Positions 1-11,651 of a DNA stretch of 64,000 nucleotides are shown one piece after another. Source of the DNA: Pycnopodia helianthoides (lineage: Eukaryota > Echinodermata > Asteroidea > Forcipulatida > Asteriidae); the NCBI GenBank assembly GCA_032158295.1, contig CM063246.1, positions 22,086,135-22,150,134 of the forward strand. Direction: 5' to 3'. The translations under genes were made by a program, and so were the position numbers. The notes beneath the pieces are model-generated. The model saw only the letters and a list, made by a program, of their open reading frames with translations. It ran no database searches and was not told the origin of the DNA. The stretch's first letter is position 1; each line of letters opens with the position of its first letter.

Positions 1-540
1 AGAGGGCAAGGGTTTATTCATTTTGCAAAGACCACTTCCATTTGAAAAACATGAAATCCAGTATTAATAAATGTATATTATTGAAAGGTGAGCTCTGTCA
101 CCAAAATTTAATTGACATGTGTCAGTGGCCCACTGTAATTTTCCAAGATGCACATGTCAGATAAAACCCTTAAGCAATTTGCTTGACAAAATCATCGTTT
201 AACTAAAAAATTACAACACTATCACTTCCGGCTTAAAACAACAAGTGGAAGTTAGATAAATGAAGAATAGATGAGGGAAAAACTATCGATTTGAGATAAT
301 GTATCACCTCAACATCACAAAACAAATTCCTTTTTTTTTTTTTTGTACAGCTGAGACTTGCCATCTCTAAAGAGATCTACCCGTCAACAAGTAGATGTCT
401 GAGATCTGACCAACGATGCCTTCTCCAAGGTAAATTTCTTTTAAACATTATGTTCAAATTGTTTGGAAAGCGCATACATTCTCAGCCTCTGAAATTTGAA
501 GGATTCCACATTACCTTGCCACATGAGATTTGTCCAACAC
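1..540 (+). repeat. Forward-strand copy of the ~600-bp exon-like repeat unit
   Basis: This segment is the reverse complement of the unit repeated between about 8.9 and 11.7 kb, sharing the stretches around the 'ggtgagctctgtcacc' and 'cttccacttgtt' motifs. It contains an exon-like block at 351-429: a long T tract ending in tttgtacag, then a 79-bp block, then AAG|gtaaat. One frame of this block is open throughout, whereas the reverse-strand copies at 9216-9299, 10181-10264, 10784-10867 and 11383-11466 carry TAA TGA near its end. A second donor-like site (AAAG|gtgagc) lies at 87/88. No known protein is recognised. It could be a decayed gene exon, a non-coding RNA exon or simply repeat sequence. 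Confidence 0.7.
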
Positions 541-1119
541 AAGCCTGGAATTTCGTCCCCTAAGTTTTTTTTATATTCTTCTAATCCAAGACAAAGACAT
601 CTTTTTTATTGACTGTTTCAGTGAAAAACAATGAAAAGTAGGTTTTGAAGGATTTTGAACATATCAGGCTTATTTACTGTTGCAAAAAAACAAAAACAAA
701 AGGCAACGATGAGGGAGACTTCATGTGCATGAAATAGTTCTCTGGATGATGTGTGTTGCTATGAACTTTATTATCAGACAGCTCTCGGATACTAACTTGT
801 CTAGCAATGGCATGCACATGCATTTCAAATTACTAAGAAACAACAATTTTTCTTGATCAATATTTGTATTAATGCATCTCATTTATTCCTAAATTCTCAA
901 TACACAACAGAAAAAAGCAACGCAGCCTGTCAACTCTATACAGAGATAACCAAAGTAACAGTTATAGAGTTAAATAAAAATGACCACTCATCTTTGTTAG
1001 GCTTGCGCATGATACGAGAGTGCTATGGCTTAAAAGTATGATGTGTACAGTGGCAAAAATAATTCTCCTCAAACTGACTTTCAACTATAGATAATGTTTT
1101 TTATGACTTGTAGTATATA
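541..1119. other. Unassigned AT-rich sequence
   Basis: I see no gene, RNA or clear repeat here. It lies between the first repeat unit and the hAT-like MITE. The short forward open frame near 853-1041 has no recognisable content. Confidence 0.5.
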
Positions 1120-1610
1120 CAGCGGCGGCGCTACGGGGGGGGGGGGGGGCAAATGCCCCCCAGTATTTTGTTTTGCCCCCCCAGTTTGCCCCTCCCCCAA
1201 GTTTTTTCCCCGATGGCGGAAATTGAGTTTAATCCCAAACGATTGCACCCAATTTGTTACAATGTTGTTTGCGCTGTAAATAATAAACTCAATTTCATCC
1301 ATCATAATTAGCTGGCACCATAAAAAAAGCCCAATATGCTTTCCATCTCCGGCAATGTTAATAAAATGTGGATTTATTTATCTGTACAAGCTTGGAAACT
1401 TGCTATAAATAGAAATGCATTGTCTGCCCAAATCGTAAGCAGCCATTGTACACGCAGTTCGCACAATACGTCACACTCACACAGTGCAAAATCTTATTTC
1501 TGGAGTGAATTGTAGGCTTATACAGTACATTATAGACTTTTGTTTGACCCCTAAATTTAAGTTTGCCCCCCTCTTGCCCCCCCAGATTAACAGGTCTGGT
1601 GCCGCCACTG
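1120..1610. mobile_element. hAT-type non-autonomous element (MITE), full length
   Basis: The element begins CAGCGGCGGCGCTACGGGG and ends with the imperfect inverse (TGGTGCCGCCACTG). Long G and C runs sit just inside each end, typical of hAT-superfamily termini. The flanks agtatata and gatatata look like an imperfect 8-bp target duplication, the size hAT elements make. There is no transposase frame in the 491 bp. A second copy lacking its 5' end lies at 7911-8370 in the same orientation. Assignment to hAT is inferred from termini and duplication length only. Confidence 0.7.
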
Positions 1611-2577
1611 GATATATATATTTTTAATGCATTTTCTTTGTGTGCAGTGAGGCTCCAAACAGAGCACCTGTCAACAAGACCAGCTTATTAGCTTATAAGG
1701 AGCAGCACAATCCAGTTTAAACACAATTATAAAGGTTTTTTAATAAATTGTTGATTCAATTTGAAAAGAAATAATTTGTTCTCTAATTTCTTTTTCTGTT
1801 ACTACTAGAAAGGAATGCTATTCTCCAATGAGATCTACCCTTCCGAAATGTAGATGTCTGCGAATTGTAAATGCATATCATCGGCTTAATGTCTCCCCTC
1901 AAGGCTGAAGCAAAGGTATGTCAATCCTGGTGTTGGTTTTTTGTTATCATCGTATAGTTGGCTGTTATTGCAGCACTTCACAAGTAACATCAAACACATC
2001 ACATGCCACAATATTTTGGGGACTCCCTGATGCGAGCTCCAGCCTAACCAAGATTAATGGTTACTACTACAGAATTGTTACAAAATTTAAAAACTAGCTT
2101 TCCATTAACAAAATTTGCATATATCTTGTTTAAAAGGCAAATTTGTGATTAATTTGGAAAAAACTATTTCAACTTTTTCTTTTAAAACTGGGTTAGAATT
2201 TGATCTGATTTCTTGCTGAGCCTGGCAAGCGAAATGAGCAGTAAACAAACACAACAGAACTCGGTAACAAATGAAAATTAATGTTGAGGGCCTTTCAAAT
2301 GCTGCGACATCTTATGCATAGTTGGTGGGAGGCAATTTCATTCAATGTAAAACAGTTTTTGGTGGGTTAAACGTTCAAAAGGTGCAATTCTAGTGTAAAA
2401 CTTGTTTGAACGGTGACCGATAAAAATAAATAGAGTAGTGAATTTGTTTAACCATGGAGGATTTGTTCTCCATAAATAATCTCCTCTATAGAAGATAGTA
2501 ATTTACCAAAATGAAAGCTTAAGTTATAACTCGTCACAATACTCTGGTCTTTTTATTTCCCAATCTCAGGCAAGCTG
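1611..2577 (+). other. Region with a diverged exon-like block (1809-1915)
   Basis: At 1801-1808 ctactactag precedes a block ending GCAAAG|gtatgt at 1915/1916. The block shares GAGATCTACCC and GTAGATGTCTG with the exon-like block of the ~600-bp repeat, and catatcatcggcttaatgtc with the diverged reverse-strand copy at 8440-8524. The rest (1916-2577) shows no recognisable feature. The block is interrupted by in-frame stops, so it is not annotated as coding. Confidence 0.45.
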
Positions 2578-5325
2578 TGTTAAATTTACTGAGTGGGAGG
2601 ATAAGGAAAAGGTCAAGGCTAAAAAAATTAGGTATTAACAAAGCAATGGATTGCTTCAAACATTTTATTCATATATAGACAAAATCGACACCAGCCAGCA
2701 TTAGGGAGAGGATCCTCTTAAGTAACTTTTTGTAATTACACCTGCAAGGAATTTAGCCGCACAAAATTCTTGGCTTGAATACATTTTTTTTCTGTATAAA
2801 CTTAACCTTTCAGAGCCAGAGATGAAGCCAATTGTATCCTGTGTGTACTGATGGAATCGCCTCTACTGACGCCTAAGATTAAGGCTTCTGGGCTTAAAGG
2901 AGAGCAACGCGTATGAAAACATCAATGTCATCAAGACATCCTGTTCATCTAGGGATCAACCAAGCAATTTGTTGTCTTCAATTGTAAGATATTCTAGATG
3001 AGTTACTGTTAGTTTGATGTTTTTTGTTATCGTCGTATGGTGGGCTGTTTTCGCAGCACCGTACAGTTAACATATTGTAAATGAGTGCACCATTGCAAGC
3101 AAGCACATATGCGTATTTTAAATTTTAAAAAATTGGAGATCTAGGCAATATGCTATAACTAAAAAGTTAAAGCATTGGTAGTGCGGGGATTCGATTGGTT
3201 GTGCGGAGATTCGAATGGCTGTGCCGGGATTCGAATGGCTGTGCCGGGATTCGATTGGCTGTGCGGAGATCGATTGGCTGTGCGGATTCGTTGGCTGTGC
3301 GGAGATTCGATTGGCTGTGCGGAGATTCGATTGGTAGTGCGGGGATTCGATTGGTTGTGCGGAGATTCGATTGCGAAAAGGGACTTGGACAAATACACGT
3401 GGTATTTGGAGTTTTACTCCCGGCCAGGGTCACAGCTGGTGGTTGATCTTAAAGGTGCATCAGGCTCCCTGATCAGTGGGATGGTACTGGTGTTATCACA
3501 ATTATGGTTGGCTAAACGGGAGTAGTTCCTAGCCTAGGCTAGGGACCGCGTTAGTACTGTAGGGGACGTATCCCTAAGGAAGGGGTGCGCGGACCGGGCG
3601 CTCTGAAAAGAGTACGAAGGCCCCAAGATCGGGGAAGCGTCGTGGGGCTGGTATCCTGGGACCTGCACGTGGTGGCCCTGCTTAAAACTAACCTTACCAG
3701 GATGATATTAGCAAAATTAAACTGCTTGCGATGGTGCACTTATAAACCATAAGTTAATTTTAATAAATTTATTATGCAATTAATGTATTAGTATCAGGCA
3801 TTATATTTTTCTTACTTTAATTTGATTTCTGATTCTTTTGCCTTCAGAAAAATCCGGGAAATGTTTATTAATTGGCCGAGGCTGTCGGAGCCTATGTCCC
3901 TACATAGGTCAGCCCATGTACTCAACCAAATTGACCTACTTTTTCCAAGAGTCAAATATCATGCCTGTAACAATAACATGTGTTATTTTAAAGCAAACTT
4001 GAGGAATTCTGAGTTCTCGATCCGTGGGAAAGTCAGACAGTGACATTATCCTAAAAGTATTGCACAGCCTATATCACACCCTGGGTATCGCTTATTTTAA
4101 GCTGATGTGCATCATGTTTGAAGATAAACTCGTTATCACACTTGTGTGATTGGATTACTGGAAAATATAGCTTGTCCATCCAGTATCCAGCTTATGGCAG
4201 GCAGAAGTGCTATATTTTCCCATATTTCACTCAAGCTTGTGTGATGATAACTTATAATAAAAACATAATGTCATTATTGGCTCAGTTCTGTAAAGGTCCA
4301 ATTTACACTTTATATGTGTTTTGCAAAGTTATTTTGCATATTCTTGAGCCCCTTGACTCAAAACAGAAATTGTTTGGAGAAAAGAAACATTCACATGGAT
4401 TTTTATTTTGTTTTGTGGAGATCGAAAAGCATTTTGCCCCTTCGATTTGTAATATGAAACTCATCATTTAAAGACTTATATATCACTGAGCCGATATATT
4501 ATGTATTAGTCACTTTTTGATATGCTAATACTCATTCCGAAAGAAACCCACTACACAAAACTGTTGCAATTAATCTAGAAGTGCGGTTTAATTTTCTTAA
4601 AAATGCAATATGTTTCAAATTAAACATCAAAATAATTTCAATAATTTGAAGGAAGAACCGTCACAAGTGCATAAGTTGAAAATTGTTCATGAACTTTGTT
4701 TAATATCTAGCAAACAGAAATAATTTTATGGCAAACTGCCCTCAATGAAGATGTAAATGTGATGCGATCAAGCTAAGTGAGTCTTTTGTCGACCCTTTGC
4801 CAATTTTTGTTTTTTTTCATCTATTTCAAAGAAATACAATCTCAGCTTTAAGGATATGAAAACCCGTGTTGATACCACCTTTGGTTCAAAAGTTATGGAA
4901 GTCAAAACACCAAGAGATGTATAGAAATGTAGACCCCTGTCGACCTATTTTTGGCCTGTTATTCAATATGCATTTACTGACAAACGACTCATTTAGCTTG
5001 ATCACATCACAAATTTACAATAAGTAAGTTTCAGCTGCACTTAATATTTTATGGTCATAGCAGCATGAATTTAATTTGTGGTAATGGTTGCTGAGAATGA
5101 GTGAATATCTAAATCTTGTTTATTTTGTGAGTTGCTCAATAAACATTTTAAAGAGTCTGATGTTTCATTCCTGTCTCCAAGTTCAACTGAAGTTATTATA
5201 ATGGTTGCCAGTAAAGAAATCAATAACTGGGTACTGTTGTTGACCAACAGACAGCTGTTATTGACCAACAGTGTTTTGCAAAATCAAACGGGTAGCCATT
5301 ATGGTAAACTTTATAAACTACATGA
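2578..5325. repeat. Left arm of a ~5.3-kb inverted duplication
   Basis: Reading this arm backwards on the complementary strand gives the sequence of 6045-7890. The match includes the 20-bp minisatellite, the GC-rich block at 3500-3740 and the exon-like block at 2814-2983 (cctttcag acceptor-like, ATT|gtaaga donor-like). By eye the arms are nearly identical over 2650-4060. Two stretches, about 4068-4715 and 4758-5030, have no partner in the other arm, so they are insertions here or deletions there. The open frames in this arm are mostly produced by the minisatellite and are not supported as genes. Confidence 0.9.
3180..3375. repeat. 20-bp minisatellite, about 10 units (left arm)
   Basis: The unit is GTGCGGAGATTCGATTGGCT with small variants (gtgccggg, gattcgaatgg) and two shortened units. 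The right arm carries about 9 units of the same minisatellite in inverse orientation (7102-7278). Copy number and unit order differ between arms although the surroundings are near-identical. The array is translatable in several frames, which explains the repetitive open frames on both strands. Confidence 0.9.
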
Positions 5326-6044
5326 ATACTTTAGATTCATTTTTAATAAATATATATATATATTTTTGGGGGTGGGGGGGGGGTCTTGTCTTATAGGCAT
5401 TGATTGGAGACTACTATATCGCTGGTTCATCCCCCCCCTCCCCGTCCTTTAGTACAATACAACTAAAAGAGAACACCTTGAACAGAGGGTAAACTTTAGG
5501 CATTGTCAAAACACCCTCTATTGGTTGGAAATTAATTTTACATATGAATAACCTTGAATGGAGACTACAATTTGGCCATGCCTTGAAGCCTTGATTAGAG
5601 ACTACTAAACTAGGGTACTACTAGGGTAAACTTTAGGCATTGTCAAAACGCCCTCTATTGGTTGGAAATGAATTTTACATAGGAAATACCTTGAATGGAG
5701 ACTACAATTTGGCCATGCCTTGGAAGCCTTGATTAGAGACTACTAAACTAGGGTAAACTTTAGGCATTGTCAAAACGCCCTCTATTGGTAGGAAATTAAT
5801 TTTACATAGGAAATACCTTGAATGGAGACTACAATTTGGCCATGCCTTGGAAGCCTTGATTAGAGACTACTATTCATACCCCCCCCCCCCCGCTTTATGT
5901 ATAGTACAACTGAAAACTACTTGAATGGGGGCTAAATTTTAGGCCGGCCCCCCCCCAACTTCTCTTTGTATAGTCAACAACCGAAAACTACTTGAATGGG
6001 GGGCTAAATTTTAGGCTAACCCCCGGCCCCCCTCCCAACTTAAT
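5326..6044. repeat. Palindrome spacer with three ~130-bp tandem units
   Basis: Units start near 5487, 5624 and 5751 and end near 5872. Each holds gggtaaactttaggcattgt, then ccctctattgg, then gaatggagactacaatttgg, then gattagagactacta. They are followed by C-rich tracts (about 5879-5890, 5947-5957, 6020-6036) and two copies of a gaaaactacttgaatggg segment. This spacer separates the two inverted arms. No coding frame is recognisable. Confidence 0.85.
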
Positions 6045-7890
6045 TTATGTCTTTTATTAAGTTTACCATAGTCAGGTTTTGAAAACACCCCTGTTTAATT
6101 TAATGCTTTCTTTCACCGGCAACCATTATACAAAAATTCAAAATGAACTCAGAGACAGGAATAAACATCAGACTCTTTAAAATGTTTATTGAGCAACACA
6201 CAAAATTTACAAGATTCAGATATATGCTAATTCTCATTCTCAGCATAGAGCAAGGACCTTGCGTATGTTCTCAGCAACCATTACCACACAATTTAAATCC
6301 ATGCTGCTATGGTACCATAAAGTAAGTGCAGCTGAAATGTATACTGTAAATCCACATCTTCATTGAGGGCAGTTTGCCGTGAAATAATCGATATGGGCTG
6401 AGCAATACTTTTAGGATAATATCACTGTCTGATTTTCCCATGGATCGAAAATTCAGAAATAAGGATTCCTCAAGTTTGCTTGAAAATAACACATGTCTAT
6501 ATGTTACAGGCATGATATTTGACTCTTGGAAAAAAGTAGGTCAATTTGGTTGAGTACATGGGCTGACCTATGTATGACATAGGCTCCGACAGCCTCGGCC
6601 AATTAATAAACATTTCCCTGATTTTTCTGAAGGCAAAAGAATCAGAAATCAAATTAAAGTAAGAAAAATATAATGCCTGATACTAATACATTAATTGCAT
6701 AATAAATTTATTAAAATTAACTTATGGTTTATAAGTGCACCATCGCAAGCAGTTTAATTTTGCTAATATCATCCTGGTAAGGTTAGTTTTAAGCAGGGCC
6801 ACCACGTGCAGGTCCCAGGATACCAGCCCCACGACGCTTCCCCGATCTTTGGGGCCTTCGTACTCTTTTCAGAGCGCCCGGTCCGCGCACCCCTTCCTTA
6901 GGGATACGTCCCCTACAGTACTAACGCGGCCCCTAGCCTAGGCTAGGAACTACTCCCGTTTAGCCAACCATAATTGTGATAACACCAGTACCATCCCACT
7001 GATCAGGGAGCCTGATGCACCTTTAAGATCAACCACCAGCTGTGACCCTGGCCGGGAGTAAAACTCCAAATACCACGTGTATTTGTCCAAGTCCCTTTTC
7101 GCAATCGAATCTCCGCACAACCAATCGAATCTCCGCACTACCAATCGAATCTCCGCACAGCCAATCGAATCCCGGCACAGCCAATCGATCTCCGCACAGC
7201 CAATCGAATCCCGGCACAGCCATTCGAATCCCGGCACAGCCATTCGAATCTCCGCACAACCAATCGAATCCCCGCACTACCAATGCTTTAACTTTTTAGT
7301 TATAGCATATTGCCTAGATCTCCAATTTTTTAATTCAAAATACGCATATGTGCTTGCTTGCAATGGTGCACTCATTTACAATATGTTAACTGTACGGTGC
7401 TGCGAAAACAGCCCACCATACGACGATAACAAAAAACATCAAACTAACAGTTACTCATCTAGAATATCTTACAATTGAAGACAACAAATTGCTTGTTGAT
7501 CCACGTTGATCATTCACAATCCCTAGATGAACAGGATGTCTTGATGACATTGATGTTTTCATACGCGTTGCTCTCCTTTAAGCCAGAAGCTTAATCTTAG
7601 GCATCAGTAGAGGCGATTCCATCAGTACACACAGGATACAATTGGCTTCATCTCTGGCTCTGAAAGGTTAAGTTTATACAGGATAAAAATGTATTCAAGC
7701 CAAGAATTTTGTGCGGCAAAATTCCTTGCAGGTGTAATTGAAAAAAGTTACTTAAGAGGTTCCTCTCCCTAGTGCTGTCTGGTGTCGATTTTGTCTGTAT
7801 ATGAATAAAATGTTTGAAGCACTGCAATTCATTGTTACTTATTTTTTGGCCATGATCCTTTCCTTATCCTTTTATTCCACTCCGTAAATT
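6045..7890. repeat. Right arm of the ~5.3-kb inverted duplication
   Basis: This is the inverse of 2578-5325 minus the two unpaired stretches of the left arm. It contains the inverse minisatellite (7102-7278), the GC-rich block (about 6770-6950) and the mirrored exon-like block (about 7473-7659 on the reverse strand). Pairing extends outward to the shared cctttccttatcc / ggataaggaaa motif (about 7858-7871 with about 2599-2612) and fades at an (AAT)n run at 7889-7912, where a truncated hAT-like element begins. The arm carries small indels relative to its partner. Confidence 0.9.
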
Positions 7891-7910
7891 AATAATAATA
7901 ATAATAATAA

Positions 7911-8370
7911 TAAATGCCCTCCCAGTTATTTTCTTTTGCCCCCCCCCCCAGTTTTTTCCCCGATGGCGGAAATTGAGTTTAATCCCAAACCATTGCACCC
8001 AATTTGTTACTATGTTGTTTGCGCTGTAAATAATAAACTCAATTTCATCCATCATAATTAGCTGGCACCATAAAAAAAGCTCAATAACTTTCCATCTCCG
8101 GCAATGTTAATAAAATGTGGATTTATTTATCTCTACAAGCTTGGAAACTTGCTATAAATAGAAATGCATTGTCTGCCCAAACCGCAAGCAGCCATTGCAC
8201 ACGCAGTTCGCACAACACTCACATTCACACAGTGCAAAATCTTATTTCTGGAGTGAATTGTAGGCTTATACAGTACATTATAGATTTTTGTTTGCCCCCC
8301 CCCACCCCTAATTTAAGTTTGCCCCCCTCTTGCCGCCCCCCCCAGATTAACAAGTCTGGTGCCACCGCTG
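7911..8370. mobile_element. hAT-type MITE, 5'-truncated copy
   Basis: This is a near-copy of 1120-1610 in the same orientation, from aaatgccc through the shared accattgcacccaatttgtt region to the terminus TGGTGCCACCGCTG. The first ~30 bp with the 5' terminal repeat are missing and replaced by an (AAT)n run. Both copies share aataataaactcaatttcat near one third of their length. It abuts the outer end of the palindrome's right arm. Confidence 0.75.
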
Positions 8371-9759
8371 GAAACTGGCTAGGGGAAGGAGAAAGATAAG
8401 GAAAATTTACCTACTTTTTCTTATGCCTTTAACATCAACATATAATGTTGGGCAGATATTGGGCCGATGGTGTGCACCTGGATGCCTTAGAAGTCTACTA
8501 CTTGATGGGTAGACATCACTAAAAAATGAAGTGGCAGAAACAAATTTATACACTTAACTTTCAGACAAATGTAATTTACAAAAACATTTTCAGCTTTTGA
8601 CTGGCTAGTTGCTAGGATGTTAGGATGTAAATCTTTGTGACAAAGCTCACCTTTTAATACAAAAGATTTATTAATACTTGATTTCATATTTTCTCAGATG
8701 TACACAAACAAGAAAACATTAAAAAATTGTTGTTTGTGATGTAGAGGTGTTACATTATCTCAAGATGATAACTTTTCCCTCCACTATTCTTCCATTTATG
8801 TAACTTCCACTTGTTGTTTCAAGCCGGAAGTGATACAGTGTTGTATATTTTTAGTTAAACAAGGCCTTTGTCAAGCAAATTGCTTAAGGATTTTATCTGA
8901 CTTGTGCATCTTGGAAAATTACAGTGGGCCACTCACACATGTCAATTAAATTTTGGTGACAGAGCTCACCTTTCAATAATATACATTTATTAATACTGAA
9001 TTTCATGTTTTTCAAATGGAAGTGGTCTTTGCAAAATGAATAAACCCTTGCCCTCTCAAAAATGAAATTCCAGGCTTGTGTTGGACAAATCTCATGTGGC
9101 AAGGTAATGTGGAATCCTTCAAATTTCAAAGGCTGAGAATGTATGCGCTTTCCAAACAATGTGAACATGAATATACAATAATATTTTCATGTTTTAATGT
9201 TTAAAAGGAATTTACCTTTTACTGGAGAAGGCATCATTATTCAGATCTCAGACATCTGCTTGTTGATGGGTAGATCTCTTTGGAGATGGCAAGTCTCAGC
9301 TGTACACAAACAAAAAACAATAAAGTGATTTTTTTGTGATATAGAGGTGATACATTATCTCAAGATGATAGTTTTTCCCTCATCTATTCTTCCATTTATG
9401 TAACTTCCACTTGTTATTTCAAGTTGGAAGTGATGCATTGTTATAGATTTTTAGTTAATTAATGCTTTGTTCAGGTAAATTGGTATAGGATGTTATCTGA
9501 CATGTGCATCTTGGGAATTACAGTGGGCCTCTCACACATGTCCATTAAATTTTGGTGACAGAGCTCACCTTTTAATAATAAACGTTTATTAATACTGACA
9601 TCCATGTTTTTCAAATTAAAGCACCTTTTCAAAATGAATAAACCCTTGCCCTCTCAAAAATGAAATTCCAGGCCTTTGTCGGACAAATCTCATGTGGCAA
9701 AATTCTGTAAATTCCTTCAAATTTCAGAGGATGAGAATGTATGCGCTTTCCAAACAACG

Positions 9760-10135
9760 CAAACATGTATATATTCGGTTTGCAATAATTCACCATGTGT
9801 ATAAATATCTACCTTGCTGTATAGATTTTGTTCTTTACAGAACTTGTCTTGCTATTTATTCTACTACGGCGGAGTAGATTTTCGGAATTCGGGAGACTTC
9901 TCAGTTCTGAAAAGAACTGTCCTGCTTATTAAATACTACCTGGGCGGGAGGTAGGAAATCGGCCAGGACTACTACTTTAGCTTTGTGGATCGGGGGACTT
10001 CTCGTAATTAACTGCACTGCCGCGAAGTGAGTTCTTTTTGGTCTCAACGTTTCGACTAGCTTGCTCTCGTCATCGTCAGGAGACTGAAGAGTGTAAGACA
10101 TGCTGGACTATTTATAAGGATACAGAGGCAAACAT
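9760..10135. mobile_element. Interspersed repeat inserted in the array
   Basis: This sequence interrupts the regular unit spacing between the blocks at 9216-9299 and 10181-10264, making that interval 965 bp instead of ~600. It contains ctcagttctgaaaagaactg (a short inverted repeat) and aacgtttcgactagcttgct, a motif resembling the hairpin element at 62764-62870 (gacgtttcgac). No terminal repeats or coding frame were identified, so the class is unknown. Confidence 0.5.
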
Positions 10136-11651
10136 GAATATTCAATAATATTTTCATGTTTTATGTTTAAAGGAATTTACCTTTCACTGGAGAGGGCATC
10201 ATTATGTAGATCTCAGACATCTATTTGTTGATGGGTAGATCTCTTTGGAGATGGCAAGTCTCAGCTGTACACAAACAAAAAACCAATAAAGTGAATTTGT
10301 TTTGTGATGTTGAGGTGATACATTATCTCAAGATGATGGTTTTTCCCTCCTCTATTCTTCCATTTATGTAACTTCCACTTGTTATTTCAAGCTGGAAGGG
10401 ATACAGCGTTATAGATTTTTAGTTAAACAAGGCTTTTGTCAAGCAAATTGCTTAAGGGTTTCATCTGACATGCGCATCTTGGAAAATTACAGTGGGCCAC
10501 TTACACATGTCAATTAAATTTTGGTGACAGAGCTCACCTTTCAATAATATACATTTATTAATACTGAATTTCATGTTTTTCAAATTGGAAGTGGTCTTTG
10601 CAAAATGAATAAACCCTTGCCCTCTCAAAAATGAATTCCAGGCTTGTGTTGGACAAATCTCATTAGGGAAGGTAATGTGGATACCTTCAAATTTCAAAGG
10701 CTGAGAATGTTTGTGCTTTCCAAACAATTTGAACATGAATATACAATAATATTTTCATGTTTTAATGTTTAAAAGGAATTTACCTTTTACTGGAGAGGCC
10801 ATCATTATGCAGATTTCAGACATCTGCTTGTTGATGGGTAGATCTCTTTGGAGATGGCAAGTCTCAGCTGTACACAAACAAAAAACAATAAAGTGATTTT
10901 TTTGTGATGTAAAGGTGATACATTATCTCAAGATGATAGTTTTTCCCTCATCTATTCTTCCATTTATGTAACTTCCACTTGTTGTTTCAAGCCGGAAGTG
11001 ATACAGTGTTGTATTTTTTTAGTTAAACGATGATTTTGTCAAGCAAATTGTTTAAGGGTTTTATCTGACATGTGCATCTTGGAAAATTACAGTGGGCCAC
11101 TTACACATATCAATTAAATTTTGGTGACAGAGCTCACCTTTCAATAATATACATTTATTAATACTGAATTTCATGTTTTTCACATTGAAGTGGTCTTTGC
11201 AAAATGAATAAACCCTTGCCCTCTCAAAAATGAAATTCCAGGCTTGTGTTGGACAAATCTCATGAGGCAAGGTTATGTGGAATCCTTCAAATTTCAAAGA
11301 CTGAGAATGTTTGCACTTTCCAAACAATGCAAAATGAATATACAATGATATTTTCTTGTATAAATGTTTAAAAGGAATTTACCTTTCATTGGAGAAGGCA
11401 TCATTATTCTGATCTCAGACATCTACTTGTTGACGGGTAGATCTCTTTGGAGATGGCAAGTCTCAGCTGTACACAAACAAAAAAACAATAAAATGATTTT
11501 TGATTGTGATCTCAAGATGATAACTTTTCCCTCCACTATTCTTCCATTTATGTAACTTCCACTTGTTATTTCAAGCTGGAAGTGATCAACTTTATAGATT
11601 TTTAGTGAAACAATGCTTTTGTCAAGCAAATTGCTTAAGGGTGTTATCTGA

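Noticed and set aside
3180..3375. CRISPR-like appearance of evenly spaced repeats
   Set aside because: Units are contiguous with no unique spacers and the DNA is eukaryotic; it is a minisatellite.
3159..3525. Long repetitive open frames on both strands, also at 6950-7478
   Set aside because: They are translations of the 20-bp minisatellite in several frames at once; no start context, family resemblance or splice evidence.
4118..4471. 117-residue forward frame within the left palindrome arm
   Set aside because: It lies in the stretch missing from the other arm, has no family resemblance and no support from splice signals.
9216..9299. C/D snoRNA in the exon-like block (tgatg and ctga motifs)
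   Set aside because: The motifs are in the wrong order and without a terminal stem on either strand.
8893..11345. Three similar 91-94-codon reverse-strand frames (8893-9168, 10461-10736, 11061-11345)
   Set aside because: Similarity follows from the DNA repeat; the middle copy runs through about 17 residues in another frame, so the protein is not being conserved.
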